Of a stretch of 64,000 nt of DNA, positions 1 through 8,409 are shown piece after piece. The translations under genes were made by a program, and so were the position numbers. Every line of letters starts with the position of its first letter. Position 1 is the first letter of the stretch. Origin of the DNA: JAMOBE01 sp039908285 (GTDB taxonomy: Bacteria > Pseudomonadota > Alphaproteobacteria > Rhodospirillales > Rhodospirillaceae); contig JAMOBE010000001.1 in NCBI GenBank assembly GCA_039908285.1, forward strand, positions 1 to 64,000, written 5' to 3'. Under the pieces are notes generated by a model. It had not been told where the DNA came from. It saw only the letters and a list, made by a program, of their open reading frames with translations, and searched no databases.

Positions 1-87
1 GCCGACCAGGAGGTTGATGCGGCCGAGGCCGGTCATGGTCAGGTGCTCGAAGGCGCGGAAGCCTTTGATTTCAAGGGTTTCGATCAT
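1..87 (-). CDS. AAA-family ATPase, N-terminal fragment (cut by window edge)
   Basis: Twenty-nine codons are readable from an ATG at 87. The product begins MIETLEIKGFRAFEHL and runs to a beta-strand ending NLLVG at the window edge. This is the usual start of RecF/OLD-like AAA ATPases, where the strand leads straight into the Walker A loop. The Walker A itself, and everything after it, lies outside the window. It reads in the same direction as the Calvin-cycle genes upstream but is separated from rpe by a repeat-filled gap of about 265 bases, so co-transcription is doubtful. Function beyond ATP binding cannot be called. Confidence 0.6.
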   Translation of the reverse strand, partial: MIETLEIKGFRAFEHLTMTGLGRINLLVG

Positions 88-149
88 GGTCCGTGGTCCG
101 GTGCCGTGGTTTGGGGGAGGGGGGGGATCGTGCCGTAGTTTCCAGCAAA

Positions 150-350
150 CTTAAGCCCTCCCCCTCGATGGGGGAGGGTTTGGGTGGGGGTGGCAGTGCC
201 GCAAGTAGGTGCATCTGGATGGGCTCATGAATTCAGCTTTTGTGCGAGTATATAGCCACCTGTGCGCGCTTCACGGCCACCCCCACCCAACCCTCCCCCA
301 TCGAGGGGGAGGGCTTTACTTGCGGGAAACGGATGGTTTCTACAGCGAAC
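150..350. repeat. R1 palindromic element, paired inverted arms
   Basis: Two arms of about 41 bases at 153-193 and 276-315 are near-perfect reverse complements, differing by one missing A. Each arm contains its own short hairpin (CCCTCCCCCTCGATGGGGGA type). A flank at 317-349 also belongs to the element, because it recurs next to the second copy near 26.1 kb. The gap 88-353 holds nothing else that looks coding. Confidence 0.75.
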
Positions 351-353
351 ATC

Positions 354-1061
354 CTACAGCCCAGTCTGTTTGGCTTGTGTGTTTAGGGCGGCCCTCGAGG
401 GGGGAAGGGCGTGATGAGCCGCCTCTCGAATGTCGGTGATGTTGGCGGCGTAGTCGTCGGTCTTGAAGACGGCGCTGCCGGCGACCAGGACGGTGGCGCC
501 GGCGGCGGCGACGGGGCCGGCGGTGGCGGGGGTGATGCCGCCGTCCACCTCGAGATCGATGGGACGGTCGCCGATCAGGGCGCGGATCTCGCGGATCTTC
601 TCCAGTTGCGCGGCGATGAAGCCCTGGCCGCCGAAACCGGGGTTGACCGACATGACGAGAATCAGGTCCAGCCTGTCCAGGATGTGGGGAAGGACCGTGA
701 TCGGCGTCGCCGGGTTCAGGGACACGCCGGCCTTCTTGCCCAGTCCCCGGATCACCTGGAGACTGCGGTCAAGGTGACGGTCGGCCTCGGCGTGCACGGT
801 GATGATGTCGGCCCCGGCGTCGGCGTACTCCCGCAGGAATGGCTGGGCCGGGTCGATCATCAGGTGCACGTCGAACACCTTGCCGGTGTGGGGGCGGATG
901 GCCCGGATCACCGGCGGACCGAAGGTGAGGTTGGGCACGAAATGCCCGTCCATGACGTCGATGTGAATCCAGTCCGCCCCCGCCCGGTCCACGGCCCGTA
1001 CCTCCTCGCCGAGTCGGGCGAAGTCCGCGGACAGAATACTGGGCGCGATCCGGATGGTCAT
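354..1061 (-). CDS. rpe: ribulose-phosphate 3-epimerase
   Basis: Interconverts ribulose 5-phosphate and xylulose 5-phosphate in the Calvin cycle and the pentose phosphate pathway. The 235-residue product has the family landmarks in order: APSILSADFARLGEE at the N-terminus, the metal-binding HIDVMDGHFVPNLTFGP, VHLMI, the loop MSVNPGFGGQGF, and EVDGGI near the end. It is the last gene of the operon FBPase-prk-tkt-fba-rpe, so cbbE would be the operon-style name. The last 15-20 residues (after HHALPP) have no family similarity and are encoded by sequence resembling the neighbouring GC-rich repeats. The original stop was probably lost or moved by a repeat insertion. Confidence 0.95.
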   Translation of the reverse strand: MTIRIAPSILSADFARLGEEVRAVDRAGADWIHIDVMDGHFVPNLTFGPPVIRAIRPHTGKVFDVHLMIDPAQPFLREYADAGADIITVHAEADRHLDRSLQVIRGLGKKAGVSLNPATPITVLPHILDRLDLILVMSVNPGFGGQGFIAAQLEKIREIRALIGDRPIDLEVDGGITPATAGPVAAAGATVLVAGSAVFKTDDYAANITDIREAAHHALPPSRAALNTQAKQTGL

Positions 1062-1063
1062 GG

Positions 1064-1116
1064 GTTCCCCTCACCCCGGCCCTCTCCCCACGACAAGGAA
1101 GGGAGAGGGAGGTCCG
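1064..1116. repeat. R2-type half element between rpe and fba
   Basis: A CCTCACCCCGGCCCTCTCCC stretch is followed by an imperfect hairpin ending GGGAGAGGGAG. It matches one arm of the R2 elements at 34.0, 47.0 and 57.1 kb. It fills the gap between two genes of one operon, just upstream of the rpe start. Confidence 0.6.
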
Positions 1117-1124
1117 GTTGTCGC

Positions 1125-2189
1125 CTACTTGATCTTCGGGTCCAGCGAGCCGTCCTTGTACCGCTTGGCCATGTCGGCGAGGGGGATCGCCTTGAGCTTG
1201 GAGGCCATGCCGGCGGCGCCGAACTGTTCGTAGCGATCCTCGCAGACCTTCTGCATGGCGGCCATGGCGGCCTTGTTGAAGGTGCGCGGGTCGAACTCGG
1301 CCTTCTTCTCGTTGGCGATCTTGCGCCACGTGCCGGTGACGGCCATGCGGCAGTCGGTGTCGATGTTGATCTTACGCACGCCGTGCTTGATGCCCTGGAC
1401 GATTTCCTCGACCGGCACGCCGTAGGTCTGGGGCATGGCGCCGCCGTTGTTGTTGATGAGGTCCTGCAGTTCCTGCGGAACCGACGAGGAGCCGTGCATC
1501 ACCAGGTGGGTGTTGGGCAGCTTCTCGTGGATCTTCTTGACCACGCTCATGGCGAGGATGTCGCCCGTGGGCTTGCGGGTGAACTTGTAGGCGCCGTGGG
1601 AGGTGCCCATGGCGATGGCGAGGGCGTCCACCTTGGTCTTCTTGACGAAGTCGGCGGCCTGCTCCGGATCGGTCAGGAGCTGGCTGTGGTCGAGCACGCC
1701 GTCGAAGCCGTGGCCGTCCTCCTTGTCGCCCTTGCCGGTTTCGAGCGAGCCGAGACAGCCGAGTTCGCCTTCCACCGACACGCCGACCATGTGGGCGACG
1801 TCGGTCACGGCCTTGGTGACGTTGACGTTGTAGTCAAAGGAGGCGGGAGTCTTGCCGTCAGCTTCCAGCGAGCCGTCCATCATCACCGACGAGAAGTTGG
1901 CGATGATCGCCGACAGGCAGGTCTCGGTGCTGTTGCCGTGGTCCTGGTGCATGCAGACGGGGATTTCGGGATACATCTCGATGACCGCCAGGATCATGTG
2001 CTTGATCATGGTGTCGCCGGCATAGGTGCGGGCGCCGCGACTCGCCTGAAGAATGACGGGCGCGTTGGTCTTGCGCGCCGCGTTCATGATGGAGAGAACC
2101 TGCTCCATGTTGTTCACGTTGAAGGCCGGCATGCCATAGCTGTGTTCGGCGGCATGGTCGAGAATCTGACGCATAGAGATCAAGGACAT
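1125..2189 (-). CDS. cbbA: fructose-bisphosphate aldolase, class II (Calvin-cycle type)
   Basis: Condenses dihydroxyacetone phosphate with glyceraldehyde 3-phosphate, and with erythrose 4-phosphate in the Calvin cycle. The 354-residue product is full length for the class II, Zn-dependent form. Visible marks are GMPAFNVNNMEQ at the start, the zinc-site HQDHG, SVMMDGS, EGELGCLG, LAIAMGTSHGAYK, VMHGSSS and KINIDTD. It lies between transketolase (gap 18) and rpe on the same strand. The ATG at 2189 follows a GGGG-rich stretch. The operon context supports the cbbA assignment over the glycolytic fba. Confidence 0.95.
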   Translation of the reverse strand: MSLISMRQILDHAAEHSYGMPAFNVNNMEQVLSIMNAARKTNAPVILQASRGARTYAGDTMIKHMILAVIEMYPEIPVCMHQDHGNSTETCLSAIIANFSSVMMDGSLEADGKTPASFDYNVNVTKAVTDVAHMVGVSVEGELGCLGSLETGKGDKEDGHGFDGVLDHSQLLTDPEQAADFVKKTKVDALAIAMGTSHGAYKFTRKPTGDILAMSVVKKIHEKLPNTHLVMHGSSSVPQELQDLINNNGGAMPQTYGVPVEEIVQGIKHGVRKINIDTDCRMAVTGTWRKIANEKKAEFDPRTFNKAAMAAMQKVCEDRYEQFGAAGMASKLKAIPLADMAKRYKDGSLDPKIK

Positions 2190-2207
2190 GAAATCCCCCG
2201 GGTTAGG

Positions 2208-4214
2208 TTAAAGACGAGCATCGACGGCAGCGACGACGGCCTCCGCCGTGATGCCGAAGTGGTCATACAGCTTAGCAGCCGGAGCCGACGCGCCAAAGCT
2301 TCTCATTCCAATAATCGCACCGCGCATGCCCACATAGCGTTCCCAGCCGAAGGTACCGAGGGCCTCGACGGCCACCCGCACCTGGCGACCGGCCCCCTTG
2401 CCCAGCACCGCCAGCCGGTAGCTCTCCGGCTGTTCGTCGAAAAGTTCCCAGCAGGGCAGGGAAACCACCGCCGTCGGAATCCCCCTGGTCGTCAGCACGT
2501 CGCGGGCTTTGAGGGCGATGTGCACCTCCGAGCCGCTGGCGAGGAGGGTGACTCGCCGCCCCCCGCCCTCCGCCTCGCGCAGCACGTAGCCGCCCCGGGC
2601 GCACTGGGAGTCGTCGGTGTGGGTGGTGCGCAGGGTGGCCAGATTCTGCCGCGACAGCACCAGCACCGACGGGCGCCGGTTGTTCCTGAGGGCCATGCCC
2701 CAGCACTCGGCGGTCTCCACCACGTCGCAGGGGCGGAATACCAGCACGTTGGGCATGGCCCGCAGCGACGCGACGTGCTCGATGGGCTGGTGGGTCGGGC
2801 CGTCCTCGCCGAGGCCGATCGAGTCGTGGGTCGCCACGTGGATGACGCGCTGGTTCATCAGCGCCGCCATGCGAATCGACGGCCGGGCGTAGTCGGTGAA
2901 CACCAGGAAGGTGCCGCCATAGGGGATGAACCCGCCGTGCAGGGCGAGGCCGTTCATCACCGCGGCCATGCCGTGCTCGCGCACGCCATAGTGCAGATAG
3001 CGGCCGGAGGCGTCATCGGCGGTGACCGCCGGCATGCCCTTGACGATGGTGAGGTTGGAGTGGGTGAGATCGGCCGAGCCGCCCACCAGCTCGGGAACGG
3101 CCGGGACCAGCACCTCCAGCACCATCTCGGAGGCCTTGCGGGTGGCGACCGACGGAGCCTCGGCCGACATTCTTTTCCTGAAGGCGTTCAGCGCGCCGTC
3201 CCAGCCGGAGGGCAGACGGCCCTCGGTGGTGCGGACGAACTCGTTCCGGCGGTCGTCCGGCAGGGCGGCCAGCCGTCCCTCCCACGCGACCCGGTCCGCC
3301 GCGCCGCGCCGGCCGGCGGCGCGCCAGGCGTCGAGAATCGGGGACGGAACCTCGAACGGGCCATGGGGCCAGCCCAGCGCCTCGCGGGCGCCGGCAATCT
3401 CCTTGTCGCCGAGCGGCGACCCGTGGGTCTTCTCCGACCCGGCGAGGGTGGGCGCGCCATAGCCGATGACCGTGCGGCAGGCGATCAGCGACGGAGTCGC
3501 GGAGGCCCTGGCGGCGGCGAGGGCCGCGGCCACCGCCTCCGGGTCGTGACCGTCGACGCTTTGGACGTCCCAGTTGGAGGCCTCGAACCGCTTCATCTGA
3601 TCGTCGGAGACGGACTTCGACGTATCGCCGTCGATGCAGATGCGGTTGTCGTCCCACAGCACGATCAGCTTGCCGAGCCGCAGGTGGCCGGCGAGGGAGA
3701 TCGCCTCATGGCTGATCCCCTCCATCAGGCAGCCGTCGCCGACGATGCAATAGGTGTGGTGGTCCACGACTTCCCCGCCGTGACGGGCCGCCAGCATCTT
3801 CTCGGCCAGGGCGAAGCCGACGGCGTTGGCGATGCCCTGACCCAGCGGGCCGGTGGTGGTCTCCGCCGCCAGCAGGTGACCATACTCGGGATGGCCGGCC
3901 GTCCGGGCGCCGAACTGGCGGAAGGACTTGATCTGCTCGATGTCCATGTCCGGGTAGCCGGTCAGGTACGCCAGGCTGTACAGCAGCATGGACCCATGCC
4001 CCGCCGACAGGACGAAGCGGTCGCGGTCGGGCCAGCGCGGCTGGGTGGCGTCGAACTTGAGGAAGCGCGTGAACAGCACGGTGGCCACGTCGGCCATGCC
4101 CATGGGCATGCCGGGGTGGCCCGAGTTCGCCTTCTGGATGGCATCGGCCGAGAGAAAACGGATGGCGTTGGCCAGGTCGGCGTGACCGACCGTGGAACTG
4201 ACCTGCTTAGTCAT
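2208..4214 (-). CDS. tkt: transketolase
   Basis: ThDP-dependent transfer of two-carbon units between ketoses and aldoses in the Calvin cycle. The 668-residue protein starts at the ATG at 4214, giving MTKQVSSTVGHADLANAIRF. The open frame continues upstream without family similarity, so the longer start is rejected. Seen in order: SGHPGMPMG, GHGSMLLYSL, the ThDP motif starting GDGCLMEG and ending near NRICIDG, GYGAP, and the C-terminal LASGSEVHIALKA. It sits 20 bases downstream of prk and 18 upstream of fba, which is a tight operon. In this context it would be cbbT. Confidence 0.95.
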   Translation of the reverse strand: MTKQVSSTVGHADLANAIRFLSADAIQKANSGHPGMPMGMADVATVLFTRFLKFDATQPRWPDRDRFVLSAGHGSMLLYSLAYLTGYPDMDIEQIKSFRQFGARTAGHPEYGHLLAAETTTGPLGQGIANAVGFALAEKMLAARHGGEVVDHHTYCIVGDGCLMEGISHEAISLAGHLRLGKLIVLWDDNRICIDGDTSKSVSDDQMKRFEASNWDVQSVDGHDPEAVAAALAAARASATPSLIACRTVIGYGAPTLAGSEKTHGSPLGDKEIAGAREALGWPHGPFEVPSPILDAWRAAGRRGAADRVAWEGRLAALPDDRRNEFVRTTEGRLPSGWDGALNAFRKRMSAEAPSVATRKASEMVLEVLVPAVPELVGGSADLTHSNLTIVKGMPAVTADDASGRYLHYGVREHGMAAVMNGLALHGGFIPYGGTFLVFTDYARPSIRMAALMNQRVIHVATHDSIGLGEDGPTHQPIEHVASLRAMPNVLVFRPCDVVETAECWGMALRNNRRPSVLVLSRQNLATLRTTHTDDSQCARGGYVLREAEGGGRRVTLLASGSEVHIALKARDVLTTRGIPTAVVSLPCWELFDEQPESYRLAVLGKGAGRQVRVAVEALGTFGWERYVGMRGAIIGMRSFGASAPAAKLYDHFGITAEAVVAAVDARL

Positions 4215-4234
4215 CGGCGCTATGTCCTTGTCTA

Positions 4235-5176
4235 TCAGATGGCGTACTGGCCCAGCGCCGCCTTCACCAGATGAAAGGTGACCAGGAGCTGGGACAGGGC
4301 GAGGGGATGGCTGGTCTTGAGCTTGTCCTTGTCGTCGGTGAACTGGCCGACATTGGAGCGCAGGTGGCTCGCCTCGGGGATGAGGCTCCACAGCAGCTCC
4401 TCCATGGCCTTGGCGCGCCTGTCGTCGATGTCGCCGGCGATTTCGAGCATGTCCACCGGCTTGCCGTCCACGTCCCGCGCCAGGTCGAGTCGCAGTCCGT
4501 TGTGGGCGCCGGCGTCGAGGATGGGCGTGAGGTCGGGATGGGGCAGGGTCGGGCGCAGCGTCACCCGCGCGTTGAGGCCGGCTCCCCTTTCGTCGGCGTT
4601 GCCCTCCGGCCGGAAGAACCGCACCACCATGTCGGCGAAGGTGCGCTGCGGCTGGATGAAGGTGACGCTGTCATTCCGGCGCCGATCGAGGGACTTCTGC
4701 ACCTGGTCGAGAGTGTAGCCGCGCCGGCTGCAGTCCCGCTGGATTTTCCACGCCACGCGCAGGGGCTCCTCGGGCTCGAGGAAGACCTTGACGTCGTAGC
4801 AGTCGCGCATGGTCCGCGTCGAATAGCCGAGCAGTCCCTCGAGGATGACATAGTCCCGGGGCTCGACGTACTGGGGACGCTCCAGCGTTCCGCCGGCGTG
4901 GTCATAGTGGGGCTTGAGAATCGGCTGTCCCTCCCGCAGCAGCCTGATGTGCTGCTCCAGGATGTCGATGTAGTTGCCCCGCGGATCAAGGGCCGAAATG
5001 TCTTTTTCCGCCCGCTCGGCGCGGCTGTAGCGGTGATAGTCGTCGGTGCAGAGGGTGGTCACCCGCTCCGGCCCCAGGATGGTGGCGATTCCGGCGGTCA
5101 GAGTCGTCTTGCCGGCGGCCGAGTCGCCGACGATGCCGAGAATGACCGGGCGATTCACTCTGCGGTTCATGGGCAT
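4235..5176 (-). CDS. prk: phosphoribulokinase
   Basis: Phosphorylates ribulose 5-phosphate to ribulose 1,5-bisphosphate, the step specific to the Calvin cycle. The Walker A GDSAAGKTT is at about residues 17-25. The bacterial class I pattern follows: CTDDYHRYSRAER, ALDPRGNYID, LKPHYDH, VILEGLLGYS. The start at 5176 (MPMNRRVN) is preferred because a GGAAGAGG sequence lies about nine bases upstream; the ATG at 5170 is the alternative. The product of about 313 residues fits the octameric class I family of about 290. It lies 40 bases below the FBPase gene. Its presence implies RuBisCO elsewhere in the genome. Confidence 0.95.
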   Translation of the reverse strand: MPMNRRVNRPVILGIVGDSAAGKTTLTAGIATILGPERVTTLCTDDYHRYSRAERAEKDISALDPRGNYIDILEQHIRLLREGQPILKPHYDHAGGTLERPQYVEPRDYVILEGLLGYSTRTMRDCYDVKVFLEPEEPLRVAWKIQRDCSRRGYTLDQVQKSLDRRRNDSVTFIQPQRTFADMVVRFFRPEGNADERGAGLNARVTLRPTLPHPDLTPILDAGAHNGLRLDLARDVDGKPVDMLEIAGDIDDRRAKAMEELLWSLIPEASHLRSNVGQFTDDKDKLKTSHPLALSQLLVTFHLVKAALGQYAI

Positions 5177-5216
5177 CGGCTCTGTCCTCTTCCTGGCGTG
5201 ATGGGGCAAGGCCGTA

Positions 5217-6203
5217 TCATGCTCCGCCATCACGCCGGTAGTAGGTGGTCAGCACCTGCCGCTCGCCCGAGGGGCCGGAGACCATCATCGACTGGGTGGT
5301 TTCGTGGTGGCGGGTGCGCTCGACGCCGTCCAGCAGCAGGCCGGTGGTGATGCCGGTGGCGCAGAAATACACGTGGTCGGACTTGACCAGGTCCTCGATC
5401 CGCATCCAGTGGGTGGTGTCGAGGCCGGCCGCCTCCACCGCCTTCTTCTCGGTGGCGAGCTGGGGGTCGAGCCGGCCCATGAACTCGCCGCCCATGGCCC
5501 GGATGGCGCAGGCGCACAGCACACCCTCGGGCGTGCCGCCGGTCCCCATCAGGGCGTCGATGCCGGAGTCGGGAATCGCCGCCATCAGCGCCCCGGCCAC
5601 GTCTCCCGCCGGGTACAGCGCCACCCGGGCGCCGGCGGCGTAGATCTGCTCCACCAGGTCCCGGTGCCGCGGCTTTTCCAGCACGAACACGGTGATGTCG
5701 GAGATGGGCTTGTCGAGGAGACGGCTCATCTCCTGCAGCTTGTCCTTGACCGGAGCCTGGGGGTCGATCCGGCCCTTCACCGCCGGCGGGCCGGCGAACT
5801 TCTCCATGTAGAAGGCGGGGCCGGGGGTGAACATGGTGCCCCGGGGGGCGATGGCGATCACCGCCATGGCGTTGGTCAGGCCACGCGCCAGGTAGCTCAT
5901 GCCCTCGATGGGGTCGACGGCGATGTCGAAGCGGGCCTTGTGGCGCGGGTGGCCGATGGCCTCTCCCGTCGGCAGGGCGTTGTGGTCGGCCCCCTCGCCG
6001 TCGCCGATCACCACCATGCCGTCGATGGGCAGGCGGGCAAGCTGGGCGCGCATCGCCGCCACGGCGGCGGCATCACCCTCGGTGCGGTCGCCACGTCCGA
6101 TCCAGTCGTAGGCGGCCCGGGCCGCGGCCTCGGTGACGATATGTAGGCCAAAGGTAAAGAGTGGTGGCAGTTGCGGACTGGTCGTTCGGGCATCGCTGGT
6201 CAT
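5217..6203 (-). CDS. glpX: fructose-1,6-bisphosphatase class II, GlpX type
   Basis: Removes the C1 phosphate of fructose 1,6-bisphosphate; some members also act on sedoheptulose 1,7-bisphosphate. The 328-residue frame begins at the ATG at 6203 (MTSDARTTSPQL). Metal-site motifs of the GlpX family are visible: VVIGDGEGADHNALPTGE, AVDPIEGMSYLARG, and GTGGTPEGVLCACAIRA. The family is unlike the class I CbbF common in purple-bacterial Calvin operons. It is the first gene of the operon, and its 5' leader contains an intrinsic-terminator-like hairpin (6330-6353). Confidence 0.93.
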   Translation of the reverse strand: MTSDARTTSPQLPPLFTFGLHIVTEAAARAAYDWIGRGDRTEGDAAAVAAMRAQLARLPIDGMVVIGDGEGADHNALPTGEAIGHPRHKARFDIAVDPIEGMSYLARGLTNAMAVIAIAPRGTMFTPGPAFYMEKFAGPPAVKGRIDPQAPVKDKLQEMSRLLDKPISDITVFVLEKPRHRDLVEQIYAAGARVALYPAGDVAGALMAAIPDSGIDALMGTGGTPEGVLCACAIRAMGGEFMGRLDPQLATEKKAVEAAGLDTTHWMRIEDLVKSDHVYFCATGITTGLLLDGVERTRHHETTQSMMVSGPSGERQVLTTYYRRDGGA

Positions 6204-6329
6204 GGATCGTGCTCCCGTTGTCCGTCGGCGATAGCGTGACGGGTAGGGCCCTGGGGGGGCCAACACCCCCCTGTGTGGGCACCTCTTCTCTTTCGTGGAG
6301 GGTAGCACCCGCCCATTGGTGTTGGCATG

Positions 6330-6353
6330 AAAAAAAGCCACCCACCGGGGTGG
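6330..6353 (-). terminator. intrinsic-terminator-like hairpin in the Calvin operon leader
   Basis: On the minus strand a six-base-pair stem CCACCC/GGGTGG with loop CGGT is followed by C and seven T. It lies about 130 bases upstream of the FBPase start, in the same orientation, with no minus-strand gene upstream of it to terminate. A second GC stem (G6/C6) lies between it and the gene. An attenuator is possible; a terminator of a divergent or antisense transcript is the alternative. Confidence 0.55.
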
Positions 6354-6500
6354 ATCTCGCGGCTGATCGCCCCCACTCGGGCTCGCCGGGGACATGGGTG
6401 TGCGTCGCCGCCATGAAATGATCCTTGACGTCGATATGATAAGGTTTCATACCCGTCTGGCGTTGATTGTACATTATTATTCTCGCAGAGGGGGACTGCA

Positions 6501-7565
6501 ATGCCGGACGGTTCAGGGACTCTCGCCCTATCGCCACAGATCACGGCGTCGGTGAACGAGGCCAGTCAACTCGTGGCCTACGCGTCGCGGATTGGTCTGG
6601 AATTGGAGAAGGGGGATCTTGATACGGTCGTCGCCGCGACTGCCGCCATGCAAAACGGACCATGGGACGTGGACAGCGAAGTCCGTTTCATGTCTTCCTA
6701 CGCCAGGATAGCCAAGGCACTGTCACCGGTGACCGCCACGTCACTGGCTTATTCTGAGGCGCGCAGCGTCCCTCACAACAGACGATACCTTGCGTTGTCC
6801 CTGATCATCGTCCTGGCCATCACCGCCTTTCAATTCATTGGAAAGTACGTGATCGCCCATGTGAGCGACATTGACAGGATCGTCTCGGATGCAACGGGGC
6901 TGAGCGAAAAAATAAGGGAAGCAAACGCCGCGGGACGCCCAGGCGATGCCGACAATATCGTCATATCGATGATCGCCAAGGATCACTTTCTTCTTCAGAA
7001 CGCGAACAACATCAATTTCGAGCAGTTTACCAGACTGCCGAAGCTCGACCCTGTGGACGTGTGCAGCAAGAGCATGTTTACGTGTACCGACGGCTTTCCC
7101 GATTACCCGACCGGACTGCATGTCGACGATGTGACGCCGGCACAGAAAGACGGATCGAACGCGTCCGGCAAGCAGGAAAGCAACGTCGCAAAAGCCATGT
7201 TGCTGCAGCACAAGCGTATCGTCGAGTACGCGGAGGCCGTACAGTTGCGGATCGCTGATTTCGTGTCATCGGGGTCATTTACGATTCTTCCGGTGATGTT
7301 CGCTTTCCTTGGGTCGTGGTGCTACGTCGTCCGGAATCGCATGGAAAAGATCAAGGAGAACACCTACACGCGCGAGTCGTCGATCCGCAACCGGTGGCGA
7401 CTCATCCTGGGGACCTCCTTGGGATTGGTCGGAGGATTGTTCGTAGACGCCGGCCAGACCTCCCTCTCCCCGGTCGCCTTCGCCTTCCTGGCCGGCTACG
7501 GAGCGGAGGGCATGCTGGTGGCCTTCGATGGCCTGGTGTCGACGGTGCTCAACCGCAAGGCGTGA
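6501..7565 (+). CDS. predicted integral membrane protein of unknown function
   Basis: The 354-residue product matches no family I recognise. Residues 1-95 are soluble and mostly helical. A membrane segment (YLALSLIIVLAITAFQF) at about 97-115 is followed by a soluble domain of about 140 residues containing three cysteines (VCSKSMFTCTDG). The C-terminal quarter holds two or three more hydrophobic segments (FTILPVMFAFLG, LILGTSLGLVGGLFVDAG, PVAFAFLAGYGAEGMLV). The ATG at 6501 is preceded by GAGGGGGA. It is divergent from the Calvin operon. Its last 290 bases are antisense to the end of the downstream hydrolase frame. Confidence 0.8.
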   Translation: MPDGSGTLALSPQITASVNEASQLVAYASRIGLELEKGDLDTVVAATAAMQNGPWDVDSEVRFMSSYARIAKALSPVTATSLAYSEARSVPHNRRYLALSLIIVLAITAFQFIGKYVIAHVSDIDRIVSDATGLSEKIREANAAGRPGDADNIVISMIAKDHFLLQNANNINFEQFTRLPKLDPVDVCSKSMFTCTDGFPDYPTGLHVDDVTPAQKDGSNASGKQESNVAKAMLLQHKRIVEYAEAVQLRIADFVSSGSFTILPVMFAFLGSWCYVVRNRMEKIKENTYTRESSIRNRWRLILGTSLGLVGGLFVDAGQTSLSPVAFAFLAGYGAEGMLVAFDGLVSTVLNRKA

Positions 7566-8393
7566 TAACGCTCCCGCAGCCGCATCCGCCCCCACCGTGC
7601 GCTCGACGAAGTCCATGATACGGTGTTCCGAGCCATGGTCGGGCAGGTCCAGGTGGCCGCCGTCGGGGAAGAACACCGCTTCCTTGGGCTCGCGGGCGGC
7701 GGCGAACAGCTTGCGGCCGAGGTCCACCGGCACCACGCCGTCCTTCTCCCCGTGCAGGAGGAGGACGGGGGCCTTGACCCGGCTGATATGCTCGACGCAG
7801 TCAAAGCGGTCGGCCATCATCTGACGGACCGGAAGATACCAGTAGTTGCCGAGGGCCACGTCCACCGTCGAGGTGAATCCGGACTCCACCACCAGCGCCC
7901 CCGGGCGGGTGTCGGCGGCGAGTCGGACCGCGACGCCCGAGCCCAGCGACTCGCCGTAGAACACCATGCGGTTCGTCGTAACGCCGCTGTCGGTCAGGAA
8001 GCGGACGGCGGTCGTCGCATCCTCCAGCAGCCCCTCCTCCGACGGCGAGCCCGGGTTGCCGCCATAGCCCCGGTAGCCCACCAGGATGGCGCCGCAGCCC
8101 GCGTCGAGGAACGGCCTGACCTTGAAGGCCCGGGTGGCGATGTTGCCGGCGTTGCCGTGGCAGTAGACCACCGTCGGCCGTCCCTCCTCCGGCATCCGGT
8201 ACCAGTTGACCAGGCTGAGGCCATCGCTGGTGCGCAGCCGGGTCTCGGCCATTTCCGGCACGCCGGCCTGGGCCGGGCTGTTCAGGATCGGGTGGGGCAC
8301 GTACATCATCGAGCGCTGCAATGCGTGCATCGACGAGACCATCCCGGCCATCGGCCAAGTCAACCAGCTCACGTAAGCCCCCCATGGGTTCAA
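7275..8393 (-). CDS. alpha/beta hydrolase with run-on C-terminus
   Basis: Resembles the serine alpha/beta hydrolases of the YfhR/BEM46 type, which are membrane-associated. Seen: hydrophobic N-terminus, TVVYCHGNAGN (oxyanion region), LVGYRGYGGNPGSPSE, nucleophile elbow GESLGSG, acid in VLLLHGEKDGVVP, and catalytic His in GGHLD. A TTG at 8393 with TAGGAG seven bases upstream is the best start; an ATG at 8426 overlapping prfB is the alternative. The family normally ends near FVERTVG, but here the frame runs about 100 residues further, antisense to the membrane-protein gene. The native stop seems to have been lost. Confidence 0.85.
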   Translation of the reverse strand: MNPWGAYVSWLTWPMAGMVSSMHALQRSMMYVPHPILNSPAQAGVPEMAETRLRTSDGLSLVNWYRMPEEGRPTVVYCHGNAGNIATRAFKVRPFLDAGCGAILVGYRGYGGNPGSPSEEGLLEDATTAVRFLTDSGVTTNRMVFYGESLGSGVAVRLAADTRPGALVVESGFTSTVDVALGNYWYLPVRQMMADRFDCVEHISRVKAPVLLLHGEKDGVVPVDLGRKLFAAAREPKEAVFFPDGGHLDLPDHGSEHRIMDFVERTVGADAAAGALSRLAVEHRRHQAIEGHQHALRSVAGQEGEGDRGEGGLAGVYEQSSDQSQGGPQDESPPVADRRLARVGVLLDLFHAIPDDVAPRPKESEHHRKNRK

Positions 8394-8409
8394 GAAAACG
8401 CTCCTAACG

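Noticed and set aside
411..4274. A plus-strand open frame of 1287 codons opposite the Calvin genes
   Set aside because: It is the antisense of rpe, fba and tkt. Its product is His/Gly/Asp/Val-rich with no domain, as expected for the complement of GC-rich coding DNA. The minus-strand genes have clear family motifs throughout.
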